DNA from: Tetragenococcus sp041859945 | GTDB taxonomy: Bacteria; Bacillota; Bacilli; Lactobacillales; Enterococcaceae | Direction of reading: 5' to 3' | Assembly: GCA_041859945.1 (NCBI GenBank) | Contig: JBFLGC010000047.1 | Span: 1-21,576 of the forward strand | DNA: 21,576 nt | The notes under the pieces: model-generated | Told to the model about the DNA's origin: nothing | Databases searched by the model: none | What the model saw: the letters and a program-made list of their open reading frames with translations, nothing else | Shown here: piece after piece, positions 21,491-21,576 of the stretch | Numbering within the stretch: position 1 is the first letter of the stretch | Layout: every line of letters begins with the position of its first letter | Position numbers and translations under genes: made by a program

Positions 21491-21576
21491 ATGACCACCC
21501 CCACCTATGTCTTAACGTTGCCACTCAAAGTGGAAATTTGGCAAGAACATATTTTAGAAAAACGCTTGAATATTGG
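21491..21576 (+). CDS. Start of a probable TnpB-type (IS200/IS605) protein, cut by window end
   Basis: The window ends 28 codons into a gene that opens at ATG 21491 behind CAGGAGA (21478-21484). The visible residues, 'MTTPTYVLTLPLKVEIWQEH' then 'ILEKRLNI', resemble the N-terminal beta-strand and helix of TnpB-related RNA-guided nuclease proteins of IS200/IS605 elements ('LTLPLKTE.WQ..ILEKRF.IGR'-type starts). That is pattern memory on a short stretch; no catalytic residue is in view. It has its own promoter and follows a broken gene. If correct, its guide RNA would lie beyond the right edge, at the 3' end. Confidence 0.5.
   Translation, partial: MTTPTYVLTLPLKVEIWQEHILEKRLNI

Noticed and set aside
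1..21576. CRISPR arrays, tRNA and rRNA genes
   Set aside because: No regularly spaced repeats were seen, and no tRNA or rRNA signature sequences were recognised on either strand.

Overview
The window looks like a chromosomal segment of a low-GC Gram-positive of the order Lactobacillales, most likely an Enterococcus or close relative. The reasons are the AT-rich base composition, strong AGGAGG-type ribosome binding sites, TTG and GTG starts on dnaX, recR and tmk, the Firmicute gene order dnaX-ybaB-recR-tmk-darA-holB-ricT-yabA-rsmI, and a T-box leader on proS. The assignment to family is inference, not read from a marker gene.

Layout. Positions 1-1300 hold a GNAT acetyltransferase gene and a gene-poor stretch with an unexplained leader-like element: a promoter, an 8-codon peptide MNYWDWTL, and a 15-bp hairpin built over its codons. 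Positions 1325-10907 are a rightward replication/repair and housekeeping cluster: dnaX, ybaB, recR, tmk, darA (c-di-AMP receptor), holB, ricT, yabA, rsmI and dinB. It is interrupted between holB and ricT by a leftward IS110-family element, the family whose transposases are guided by a bridge RNA. Two intrinsic terminators lie inside the cluster, ahead of holB and ahead of rsmI.

After convergent terminators, the anaerobic ribonucleotide reductase operon nrdD-nrdG runs leftward (14089 to 11207) behind two NrdR-type boxes. From 14472 rightward come lplA (lipoate-protein ligase), a beta-phosphoglucomutase-type HAD phosphatase, a Nudix hydrolase gene broken by a 7-bp tandem duplication inside its Nudix box, an aldo/keto reductase, and a badly decayed BAAT/acyl-CoA thioester hydrolase-like gene closed by a strong terminator.

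Positions 18443-18970 are a gene-poor scar with a short cysteine-rich fragment and two copies of a ~49-bp palindromic repeat. Then comes leftward proS, a short archaeal/eukaryotic-type prolyl-tRNA synthetase, controlled by a T-box with a CCT (Pro) specifier. Right of it is an unrecognised conserved-looking gene broken by an in-frame stop and a frameshift. The last 86 bases are the start of what is probably a TnpB-type IS200/IS605 accessory gene.

Functionally, the left half is core DNA replication (clamp loader subunits DnaX and HolB, replication-initiation regulator YabA, dTMP kinase, RecR repair, Pol IV) with the RicT and DarA regulators. The right half is anaerobic dNTP supply, lipoate salvage, tRNA charging and accessory metabolism. 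Four broken genes or fragments between 16.2 and 21.4 kb mark that part as actively decaying.
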